The notes under the pieces: model-generated
What the model saw: the letters and a program-made list of their open reading frames with translations, nothing else
The model's database searches: none
Told to the model about the DNA's origin: nothing
Part shown: positions 6,231-11,971 of the stretch, piece by piece
Layout: each line of letters starts with the position of its first letter
Position numbering within the stretch: the first letter of the stretch is position 1
Made by a program: the position numbers and the translations under genes
NCBI RefSeq assembly: GCF_036641015.1
Contig: NZ_JAVWFO010000054.1
Span: 1 to 11,971 of the forward strand
DNA: 11,971 bases
Direction: 5' to 3'
DNA from: Anaerorhabdus sp036641015
GTDB lineage: Bacteria > Bacillota_I > Bacilli_A > Erysipelotrichales > Erysipelotrichaceae

Positions 6231-7430
6231 ATGAATTCACAAATAACGATATTCGCAATGTTTGTAGAAGGAGTACTTTCGTTCTTCTCACCCTGCGTAT
6301 TACCGTTAATTCCACTCTATATCGGTTATTTGACATCTGAGGCAAAGAGTGTTGATGAGGAAGGGAACATTGTTTACAAGCGTTCCAAAGTATTTCTCAC
6401 AACATTATTCTTCGTTTTAGGGGTTTCGACAGTATTCTTTATAGCAGGAATTTCGATTACGGCATTTAAGGATTTTTTCCTTGAATATCAATTAGTATTA
6501 TCAATGATTGGTGGAATGATATTGGTTGTATTTGGACTAATTCATCTAAATGTATTGTCTTTCCCTTTATTAAAAGGAGAGTATAGGTTGCCAATTAAGT
6601 TAGATTTAAAATCAATGAATTATCTAAAGGCATTTTTATTAGGATTCTTCTTTAGTTTTGCTTGGACTCCTTGTATTGGACCAATGTTATCATCAGCGTT
6701 AATATTGGCAGCAAGTGCATCTAGTGCATTAATGGGTAATTTTTATATCCTAGCATATGCATTAGGATTCATTGTTACATTTTTGATTTTAGGATTATTT
6801 ACTGAACAAGTATTAAATCTGTTAAAGAAACATCAAAATGTAATAAAGTATACTGTAATGGTTGGTGGAGCGATCATTCTTATTATGGGTATTTGGATGA
6901 TATTTACATCATCAAGAGATATTGTCGATTTACAAAAGAGTGTTGGAAAACAACCTACACCAGATATTAGTGAAGAAGAAACAGATGTAGTTGAAGGTAA
7001 AGAGATAGATACCTATGGATTTACTTTGATGGATCAAAATGGTGAGGAACATTCTCTTAAGGATTATGAAGGAGAATCAATCTTTGTGACATTCTTTGCG
7101 ACATGGTGCGGTTATTGTAAACAAGAATTACCACTTCTTCAAGAACTTCAAAATGAAAATGAAGGATTAAAGATTCTAGTAATTACAAGACCTGGTTATG
7201 GCCAAGAAACTGATGAAGCGGGTATAAAAAAATTCATTAGTGATAATGAATTTGAAGATATGACTTTCTTGTTTGATGATACTGGAGAAGTATCAAATCT
7301 ATATGGTGTAAATTCATATCCAACATCATTTATTTATAGAACTGATGGATCATTACTTGGATATCTGCCAGGAGCTGCAGGTAAAGAAGTATTACAAGAT
7401 ATATTGGCACAGTCAAAAGAAGCAAATTAA
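6231..7430 (+). CDS. CcdA-type thiol-disulfide transporter fused to a thioredoxin-like (TlpA) domain
   Basis: The protein should carry reducing power from the cytoplasm across the membrane and use it in an extracytoplasmic thioredoxin domain, for instance to reduce protein disulfides or methionine-sulfoxide reductases. The 399 residues divide in two. Residues 1-227 are a CcdA/DsbD-like membrane domain with the redox Cys pair in FFSPCVLPLIPLY (C22) and FAWTPCIGPML (C148). After an acidic linker at about 228-258, residues 260-399 form a TlpA/ResA-like thioredoxin domain with WCGYC at 292-296 (C293, C296) and the cis-Pro loop NSYPTSF (P364). AGGAGA lies 7 nt before the ATG. The domain logic resembles DsbD without its N-terminal partner domain. 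The substrate is not visible from the context. Confidence 0.93.
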   Translation: MNSQITIFAMFVEGVLSFFSPCVLPLIPLYIGYLTSEAKSVDEEGNIVYKRSKVFLTTLFFVLGVSTVFFIAGISITAFKDFFLEYQLVLSMIGGMILVVFGLIHLNVLSFPLLKGEYRLPIKLDLKSMNYLKAFLLGFFFSFAWTPCIGPMLSSALILAASASSALMGNFYILAYALGFIVTFLILGLFTEQVLNLLKKHQNVIKYTVMVGGAIILIMGIWMIFTSSRDIVDLQKSVGKQPTPDISEEETDVVEGKEIDTYGFTLMDQNGEEHSLKDYEGESIFVTFFATWCGYCKQELPLLQELQNENEGLKILVITRPGYGQETDEAGIKKFISDNEFEDMTFLFDDTGEVSNLYGVNSYPTSFIYRTDGSLLGYLPGAAGKEVLQDILAQSKEAN

Positions 7431-7439
7431 AACACAGAT

Positions 7440-7499
7440 AAGATTACTCTAAAGTAGATAACGCAAGTAAAGTGTTGGTTATGGAAAGAGTAATCTTTT
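7440..7499 (+). terminator. hairpin terminator after the CcdA-thioredoxin gene
   Basis: AAGATTACTCT (7440-7450) pairs perfectly with AGAGTAATCTT (7487-7497), ending in TTTT (7496-7499). The 36-nt apical part can fold further, ATAAC (7458-7462) with GTTAT (7478-7482). It starts 10 nt after the stop codon. The T run is short and the loop is unusually large, so termination may be partial. No matching T run favours the minus strand. Confidence 0.6.
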
Positions 7500-7580
7500 C
7501 TAATGGTGAAGAATTAGTTGTATTCATTTAAATTAAATGTTAAGTTTGAACAAATCATAATAATAAAAATGTAGAATATA

Positions 7581-8255
7581 TTATTTTTCATCATTAATAA
7601 ATTGTTTAATACATTCAATTGTATATTTAGCGTGATGAGAATCATCTAAGATACGATGATGTACATCTTCGATTAAGAATAAATGCTTTTCGGTTGCAGG
7701 AATTTTCTTATAGAATTTTCTACTAGATGAGTATTGAATAACATCATCTTCTAATCCATGGAAAATGCATGTTGGTACATGGATATCTTCAACAGCTATT
7801 TTACAGTTATTTACTAGATTAACAAAGGCGATTGTAAATGAAGAAGGAATTTCAGGATATGGAGATTCTTCTTTTTCTTTTTTATCAAAGATAGATGTTA
7901 CAAGATCGGTTGCATTTCCAATGTTGATGTATTCAAATGCTGGAGCCAACAATATAAGTTTTTCTACATTTGGTTTATTTGCAAGATAACTTGCGATTAC
8001 TCCGCCCATTGAAAAACCAATAATGATTATTCTTCTACCATCACTTGCAAGGTCTGTAAGAACACTTTCAGCTCGGTTAATCCAATGTGTCCAATCATTG
8101 TCAGTTTCATCTGTTAAATCATAAAAATTTGGTGTTATTACCTCATAATCTTTGAATGCTTTTACTAATGGAATAAATTCATCACTACGTCTTCTTCCAA
8201 ATCCATGGAAACAAACAATAACAGGTTTATTTTTGCGTGAGTTAAATAATTTCAT
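7581..8255 (-). CDS. alpha/beta hydrolase (carboxylesterase-like)
   Basis: This is a 224-residue cytoplasmic alpha/beta-fold hydrolase with no signal peptide, similar in form to small carboxylesterases and monoacylglycerol-lipase-like enzymes. The strand before the oxyanion loop is VIVCFHGFG at 12-20. The nucleophile elbow is GFSMGG at 80-85, with Ser82. The acid is probably Asp170 in HGLEDD, and the base His199 or His200 in DVHHRILDD. A short lid-like stretch at about 112-140 is rich in charged residues. The start has AGGAG 6-7 nt upstream. It is a single-gene unit pointing toward the CcdA-thioredoxin gene and divergent from hslO. A clear terminator and promoter of its own were not found. 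The fold and triad are well supported; the substrate is unknown. Confidence 0.88.
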   Translation of the reverse strand: MKLFNSRKNKPVIVCFHGFGRRRSDEFIPLVKAFKDYEVITPNFYDLTDETDNDWTHWINRAESVLTDLASDGRRIIIIGFSMGGVIASYLANKPNVEKLILLAPAFEYINIGNATDLVTSIFDKKEKEESPYPEIPSSFTIAFVNLVNNCKIAVEDIHVPTCIFHGLEDDVIQYSSSRKFYKKIPATEKHLFLIEDVHHRILDDSHHAKYTIECIKQFINDEK

Positions 8256-8381
8256 ATATAGCTCCTTTTCTAGTATTAATATGTGCTATCTATATTCTAA
8301 TACATAAAGATGTGATTTTGTTGTGAAACTCTTTAAATGCTTTATTTAGATAGTGTGGCAATAGAAGTGCTTAATAGATTA

Positions 8382-8390
8382 TGATATAAT
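8382..8390 (+). promoter_or_regulatory. extended -10 promoter of the hslO operon
   Basis: TGATATAAT is a perfect extended -10 element, the same nine bases as the element before the LemA-like gene. No clear -35 is present at 16-18 bp. Transcription would start near 8397, giving a leader of about 18 nt with GGAG (8403-8406) 8 nt before the ATG. Confidence 0.6.
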
Positions 8391-8414
8391 CATTTAGCGA
8401 ATGGAGTATATATT

Positions 8415-9302
8415 ATGAAAGATATTTTAGTTAAAGCGATTGCCTTGAATGGCAAAGTAAGAATGTATGCAGCACGTACAACAGAGTTATGTGAACAAGC
8501 ACGTATTCAACATGATTTATGGCCAACATCACAAGCAGCATTAGGTCGAGTAATGTCTATTGGTGCGATTATGGCGGGAATGTTGAAAAACGAAGATGAT
8601 AAAATTATGATTCAAATCAATGGTCATGGGTCATTGGGAACATGCATGGTTGAGTGTAATTCAAAAGGTGATGTAAAAGGATTTGTTGGGGACAATCAAA
8701 TCTATTTAAAATACAATGAAAATAATAAGTTAGCTGTAGGGCTTGCGGTAGGAACTGATGGTTATTTGAAAGTAACAAAATCAATGGGAATGAAAGTTGA
8801 TTTTACAGGTCAAGTTGCATTACAATCAGGTGAAATTGGTGATGATTTTGCTTATTATTTTACTGTATCAGAACAAACACCATCAGCGGTATCAGTGGGT
8901 GTACTTGTAAATACGGATTATAGTTGTCTAGCAGCAGGTGGATTATTAATTCAAATTATGCCAGATGCAACAGAAGAAGATATTGAACAAGTAGAAAAAG
9001 TAGTAGCATCATTACAACCGATTAGCACATTGATTAATGAGGGGCAAACACCTCAAGAAATTTTACGTGCGTTATTTGTGGATACAGAAATATTAGAAGA
9101 GAGTCCTCTTCAATGGCGTTGTGATTGTAATAAAGATCGCTTTAAAGCAGCGCTTACAACTCTTGATGCAAAGGATATTCAAGAGATGATTGATGAGGAT
9201 CATGGCTGTCAAGTAAAGTGCGAGTATTGTAATAAAACATATGATTTTAGCGAAGATGAACTGAAATTTATCTTGGAGTTTAGAAATTCATGTGGAAAAT
9301 AA
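8415..9302 (+). CDS. hslO: redox-regulated chaperone Hsp33
   Basis: Hsp33 is a cytoplasmic holdase chaperone kept inactive by a zinc centre. Oxidation releases the zinc, and the protein then binds unfolding clients during oxidative stress. The 295-residue product has the usual length and the family start (residues 13-20, followed by RTTELCEQAR). The conserved internal part is INGHGSLGTCMVECNSKGDV, then VRGF-like VKGFVGD and the block SGEIGDDFAYYF. The zinc ligands are all present: CDC at 236-238 and CEYC at 269-272, with 30 residues between, as in the family. A further Cys is at 293. The ATG is set by GGAG 8 nt upstream. The last 13 bases overlap dusB, and hslO lies near dusB and lysS in other Bacillota as well. 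Confidence 0.97.
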   Translation: MKDILVKAIALNGKVRMYAARTTELCEQARIQHDLWPTSQAALGRVMSIGAIMAGMLKNEDDKIMIQINGHGSLGTCMVECNSKGDVKGFVGDNQIYLKYNENNKLAVGLAVGTDGYLKVTKSMGMKVDFTGQVALQSGEIGDDFAYYFTVSEQTPSAVSVGVLVNTDYSCLAAGGLLIQIMPDATEEDIEQVEKVVASLQPISTLINEGQTPQEILRALFVDTEILEESPLQWRCDCNKDRFKAALTTLDAKDIQEMIDEDHGCQVKCEYCNKTYDFSEDELKFILEFRNSCGK

Positions 9303-10300
9303 AAGATATAGAAATTAAGAATCCCATTGTAATTGCCCCAATGGCAGGAGTAAGTAATAGTGCGTTTAGGGAGATATGTTTTGAGTATGGTGCAGGTCTA
9401 GTTTATACTGAAATGATTAGTGATAAAGCACTAGGATTTAATAGTAAAAAAACATTGGAAATGTGTAAGATATTAGAAACTGAACATCCCTTGTCAATGC
9501 AATTATTTGGGCATGATAAAGATTCAATGATTCAAGCCGCAATATACTTAGATCAAAATACTGAGTGTGATATTATAGATATCAATATGGGGTGTCCAGT
9601 TAATAAGATTGTAAAATCGAATGCAGGATCAGCGTTAATGAGAGAACCAGAATATGCAGTAGAATTAGTAGAGGCAATTATTAAATCAGTTAAAAAACCT
9701 GTTACAGTAAAAATTCGTTCAGGGTGGACAAAAGAGACTATTAACTGCGTAGAACTAGCGAAGGAATTAGAACGAGTAGGTGTTAGTGCGATTGCAGTTC
9801 ATGGTAGAACACGTGGACAAATGTATGAAGGTGAAGCTGATTGGTCATGGGTTAAAAAGGTAAAGGAAGCTGTATCTATACCAGTTATTGGGAATGGTGA
9901 TATTCGTAGTGTTCAAGATGCTTATAAACGCATTGAAGAAACTGGGTGTGATGCTGTCATGGTTGGACGTGGTGCAATTGGGAATCCCTTTCTAATTAAA
10001 GAAATGGTGGCATCATTTAATAAAGAAAATCGTGATGAACCAAATTATGAAGAAAGATTACAAATGGGAATAGATCACGCTAAAAGATTGACATCTTTAC
10101 GTGGAGAAATAGTAGCAATGAAACAAATGCGTGGACTTGCTCCGTGGTATATTCAAGGGATGCCATTTAGTGCTCGTGTTAAAAATGAGTGTGCTAAACT
10201 TAAAACGATTCATGATTTAGAAAATTTATTTGGTGAATATGCATCGTTTTTAAAAGAGAGGGATATTGAATATGAAAATCGAACAACCGAAAATCAATAG
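9290..10300 (+). CDS. dusB: tRNA-dihydrouridine synthase (DusB type)
   Basis: This flavin enzyme reduces particular uridines in tRNA to dihydrouridine using NADPH. The 336-residue TIM-barrel protein has the FMN-site start IAPMAGVSNSAFR at 15-27, the catalytic Cys102 in DINMGCPVNKIVKSNAG, VTVKIRSGW near 138-146, and AVHGRTRGQMYEG near 168-180. The FMN phosphate-binding parts are PVIGNGDI and AVMVGRGAIGNPFL. A helical C-terminal domain follows. The length is that of the family. The start overlaps the end of hslO by 13 nt, with GGAG (9275-9278) 11 nt upstream, so it is probably coupled to hslO translation. The dusB-lysS pairing is conserved in Bacilli; here one extra gene stands between them. 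Confidence 0.95.
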   Translation: MWKIKDIEIKNPIVIAPMAGVSNSAFREICFEYGAGLVYTEMISDKALGFNSKKTLEMCKILETEHPLSMQLFGHDKDSMIQAAIYLDQNTECDIIDINMGCPVNKIVKSNAGSALMREPEYAVELVEAIIKSVKKPVTVKIRSGWTKETINCVELAKELERVGVSAIAVHGRTRGQMYEGEADWSWVKKVKEAVSIPVIGNGDIRSVQDAYKRIEETGCDAVMVGRGAIGNPFLIKEMVASFNKENRDEPNYEERLQMGIDHAKRLTSLRGEIVAMKQMRGLAPWYIQGMPFSARVKNECAKLKTIHDLENLFGEYASFLKERDIEYENRTTENQ

Positions 10301-10895
10301 CCTTGAGCCAGCATCATTTGATTCCTGTATACTAGAGATGGATTTCTACAATAAACTAATTGAAGTAAATCCAACTATGGATATGGATGAAGAGTGTCGA
10401 GTGGATAGTTGTCACTTTAAAAAAATAGATTTCACTTTAACCAAAATAGATGTAAAGGAATTCCTTGATTGTATTTTTGAAAACTGTGATTTTTCAACTG
10501 TTGAGTTTAATGAGGTTAATTTTCATCGCTGTAAATTTTTGAATTGTAAGATGGCAGGAATTAATTTTTTTCAAAGTATAATGAAAAATATAGAAATAGA
10601 TTCATGTCTAGTACGTATGAGTAATTTCTCAAATTGTAAATTAGAATTAATAAGATTTATAAATACTAATTTAGAAGAAACACGATTGTTTCAAACTAAT
10701 TTGAAGAAAATTGAACTTAAGGAATGTGATTTTACAAAAAGCGAATTTTTTGAGACTCCCTTACAAGGGATAGATTTTTCAACATCTATATTGGAAGGTA
10801 TAACGGTTGATTTAAGTAGTTTAAAAGGAATAAAAGTTAATTCTTCACAAGCGATTCGATTAGCATCGCTGTTAGGAATAGATGTTGTAGACTAA
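10272..10895 (+). CDS. Qnr-like pentapeptide-repeat protein
   Basis: A 207-residue pentapeptide-repeat protein, expected to fold as a right-handed quadrilateral beta-helix. A hydrophobic residue (F, L, I, V or M) recurs every five positions without a break from about residue 49 to 189, or 29 repeats (for example FENCD FSTVE FNEVN FHRCK). Cys often sits two residues before the central one. The size and the end, roughly LKGIKVNSSQAI then LLGIDVV, resemble Qnr proteins, which protect DNA gyrase from quinolones by mimicking DNA. The long loops of Gram-negative Qnr are absent in the helix part; a stretch near 31-43 may form an N-terminal loop. ATG at 10272 is preferred over an in-frame TTG at 10266, as GAGAGGG is 9 nt from the former and only 3 nt from the latter. 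It overlaps dusB by 29 nt. A role in resistance is not shown. Confidence 0.85.
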   Translation: MKIEQPKINSLEPASFDSCILEMDFYNKLIEVNPTMDMDEECRVDSCHFKKIDFTLTKIDVKEFLDCIFENCDFSTVEFNEVNFHRCKFLNCKMAGINFFQSIMKNIEIDSCLVRMSNFSNCKLELIRFINTNLEETRLFQTNLKKIELKECDFTKSEFFETPLQGIDFSTSILEGITVDLSSLKGIKVNSSQAIRLASLLGIDVVD

Positions 10896-10900
10896 TTTTT

Positions 10901-10929
10901 TTGACAAGTGGTGTAAAAATAGATATAAT
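10901..10929 (+). promoter_or_regulatory. consensus sigma-A promoter of lysS
   Basis: TTGACA (10901-10906) and TATAAT (10924-10929) are both perfect, with the ideal 17-bp spacing. It begins 5 nt after the stop of the pentapeptide gene, and transcription should start near 10936. It is by far the strongest promoter in the window, which fits a leader controlled by attenuation. Confidence 0.93.
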
Positions 10930-10935
10930 CAAATC

Positions 10936-11165
10936 GTAAATCAACGATGAAAAGAAGAGTATTTTATTTGGTAACTTTAAGAGAGCCTAGGTTGGTGTGA
11001 TTAGGCAAGTGGATAATAAAAGAAAAAAAGACTTGGAGTTGAACGTTAGTTCGCGTTAAGAATGACTTTAAAAAGTCGCTAAGATGGTGCAAGTGATTGC
11101 AACATGAATTAGGGTGGTACCACGATGATAACTCTCGTCCCTACTAGGATGTAGAGTTTTTTATT
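10936..11165 (+). promoter_or_regulatory. T-box leader (tRNA-sensing riboswitch) of lysS
   Basis: The T-box leader reads uncharged tRNA: the specifier loop pairs with the anticodon and the T-box bulge with the tRNA end, favouring an antiterminator. The T-box core AGGGTGGTACCACG is at 11111-11124. Stem I can be traced: TCAAC/GTTGA at its base (10941-10945, 11038-11042), the AGTA motif (10958-10961), TTTTATT/AATAAAA (10962-10968, 11015-11021), and a distal stem GCCTA/TAGGC (10985-10989, 11002-11006) with GGTG in its loop. The 3' side of the specifier loop, 11022-11031, reads GAAAAAAAGA, which offers AAA or AAG, both Lys codons. Stem III is TGCAA-GTGA-TTGCA (11088-11101). TAGGG (11110-11114) can pair with CCCTA (11139-11143) to form the antiterminator. 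The exact specifier triplet is ambiguous. Confidence 0.93.
11130..11162 (+). terminator. conditional terminator of the lysS T-box
   Basis: AACTCT (11130-11135) pairs with AGAGTT (11153-11158), and inside it CGTCC (11136-11140) with GGATG (11147-11151, one G-U pair, one bulged T), followed by six T residues (11157-11162). The 5' arm shares CC (11139-11140) with the antiterminator, so the two folds exclude each other. It is the off state when tRNA-Lys is charged. Confidence 0.88.
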
Positions 11166-11184
11166 TGTAAAAAAGGAGGTTTTT

Positions 11185-11971
11185 ATGGAACAAAATTTAT
11201 CAGAACAAGAAGTTATCCGTCGTCAAAAGATGGAGGAATTAAAAGAAAAAGGTATAGCTCCATTTGGGGCAGCTTTTGAAAGAACGCACCGTTCTTTAGA
11301 ATTAAGAGAATTGTATGGTGAAAAAACAAAAGAAGAATTAGAAACTCTTGATGTACATGTTAAAGTAGCTGGACGTATTATGACTAAACGTCGTATGGGT
11401 AAATTAGGATTTATGCATATTCAAGATCGTGATGGTCAAATTCAAATTGTTATCAACAAGGGAGTTGTTGGTGAGGAAGTTTATGAAATCTTTAAGGCAA
11501 GTGATCTTGGGGATATTATTGGGATTGATGGGGTAGTTGCGAAAACTGATTCAGGTGAATTATCAGTTAAGTGTATGGTATACACTCATCTTACAAAGGC
11601 ACTTCGTCCACTTCCAGAAAAATTCCATGGCTTACAAGATGTAGAAGAAAGATTCCGTCGTCGTTACGTGGATTTAATCATGAATGAAAGCAGTCGTAAG
11701 GTTGCAATGTTACGCCCACGTATCATTCGTGCTATTCAACACTATTTAGATGGACAAGGTTTAATAGAAGTTGAAACACCAGTACTACAACCAATTCTTG
11801 GTGGAGCAGCTGCTAGACCTTTTGTAACGCATCACAACACATTGGACATGGACTTCTATCTTCGTATCGCAACTGAATTACCATTAAAGAGATTAATTGT
11901 TGGTGGACTTGAAGGCGTATATGAAATTGGACGTTTATTCCGTAATGAAGGTATGGATACAAAACATAATC
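11185..11971 (+). CDS. lysS: lysyl-tRNA synthetase, class II (3' end beyond window)
   Basis: LysRS joins lysine to tRNA-Lys. The first 262 codons of an expected 490-500 are present, open to the window edge. Residues 1-55 form the N-terminal helices, and about 57-165 the OB-fold anticodon-binding domain (VAGRIMTKRRMGKLGFMHIQDRDGQIQIV). The class II catalytic domain then begins: RRRYVDLIMN, motif 1 around GLIEVETPVLQPILGGAAARPF, the TELPLKRLIVGGLEGVYEIGRLFRNEG block, and the start of motif 2 cut off at TKHN. This is the class II enzyme, not the class I form. The start is firm: AGGAGG (11174-11179) lies 5 nt upstream. It is controlled by the T-box leader and strong promoter before it. No frameshift is seen. 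Confidence 0.97.
   Translation, partial: MEQNLSEQEVIRRQKMEELKEKGIAPFGAAFERTHRSLELRELYGEKTKEELETLDVHVKVAGRIMTKRRMGKLGFMHIQDRDGQIQIVINKGVVGEEVYEIFKASDLGDIIGIDGVVAKTDSGELSVKCMVYTHLTKALRPLPEKFHGLQDVEERFRRRYVDLIMNESSRKVAMLRPRIIRAIQHYLDGQGLIEVETPVLQPILGGAAARPFVTHHNTLDMDFYLRIATELPLKRLIVGGLEGVYEIGRLFRNEGMDTKHN

Noticed and set aside
7525..7539. Palindrome CATTTAAATTAAATG as a possible operator
   Set aside because: It is only A/T apart from the ends, sits downstream of two convergent genes with no promoter nearby, and is expected by chance in such DNA.
10266..10271. TTG as start of the pentapeptide-repeat protein
   Set aside because: The ribosome binding site would be only 3 nt away; the ATG at 10272 has better spacing and is the common start codon.
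10896..10902. Run of seven T residues after the pentapeptide gene, considered as a terminator
   Set aside because: The nearest stem, AGCGAT/ATCGCT at 10850-10870, lies inside the gene and ends 25 nt before the T run.

Overview
The window is AT-rich DNA from a low-GC Gram-positive bacterium (Bacillota). Evidence for this is the Shine-Dalgarno sites before most genes, A/T-ending codons, TGG for Trp with TGA used as a stop, a T-box leader, and a tmRNA whose resume point looks like that of Bacillus. The dusB-lysS neighbourhood, with hslO just upstream, also matches Bacillota gene order. An Erysipelotrichia- or Turicibacter-like source is possible, but this is a guess from general character and no marker proves it. 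Nothing indicates a phage, plasmid, insertion sequence or CRISPR array; this reads as core chromosome.

Layout. (1) 1-439, minus strand: the complete tmRNA gene ssrA with its terminator and promoter. (2) 501-3043, plus strand: a LemA-family membrane protein followed by a large DUF2207 membrane protein with a Gly-rich tail, separated by a GNRA-capped hairpin. (3) 3049-3409: a terminator shared by convergent genes, then an HU-type DNA-binding protein on the minus strand. (4) 3525-7499, plus strand: hflX and an overlapping ECF-transporter S component. Next, behind its own promoter, comes uppP (undecaprenyl-diphosphatase), followed by a CcdA-thioredoxin fusion and a hairpin terminator. (5) 7581-8255, minus strand: an alpha/beta hydrolase. 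(6) 8382-10895, plus strand: a tightly overlapping operon of hslO (Hsp33), dusB and a Qnr-like pentapeptide-repeat protein. (7) 10901 to the end: a perfect consensus promoter, a T-box leader with lysine-compatible specifier, and the first 262 codons of class II lysS.

Much of the content concerns translation and protein quality: ribosome rescue (tmRNA), ribosome splitting (HflX), tRNA modification (DusB), tRNA charging (LysRS), and redox control of proteins (Hsp33, CcdA-thioredoxin). Envelope functions are UppP, LemA/DUF2207 and the ECF S component. I see no wholly new system. The most interesting points are the Qnr-like protein with an uninterrupted five-residue register and a Cys ladder, the T-box on a class II lysS, an inverted repeat over the uppP promoter, and the His/Met/Tyr-rich segment in the DUF2207 protein.
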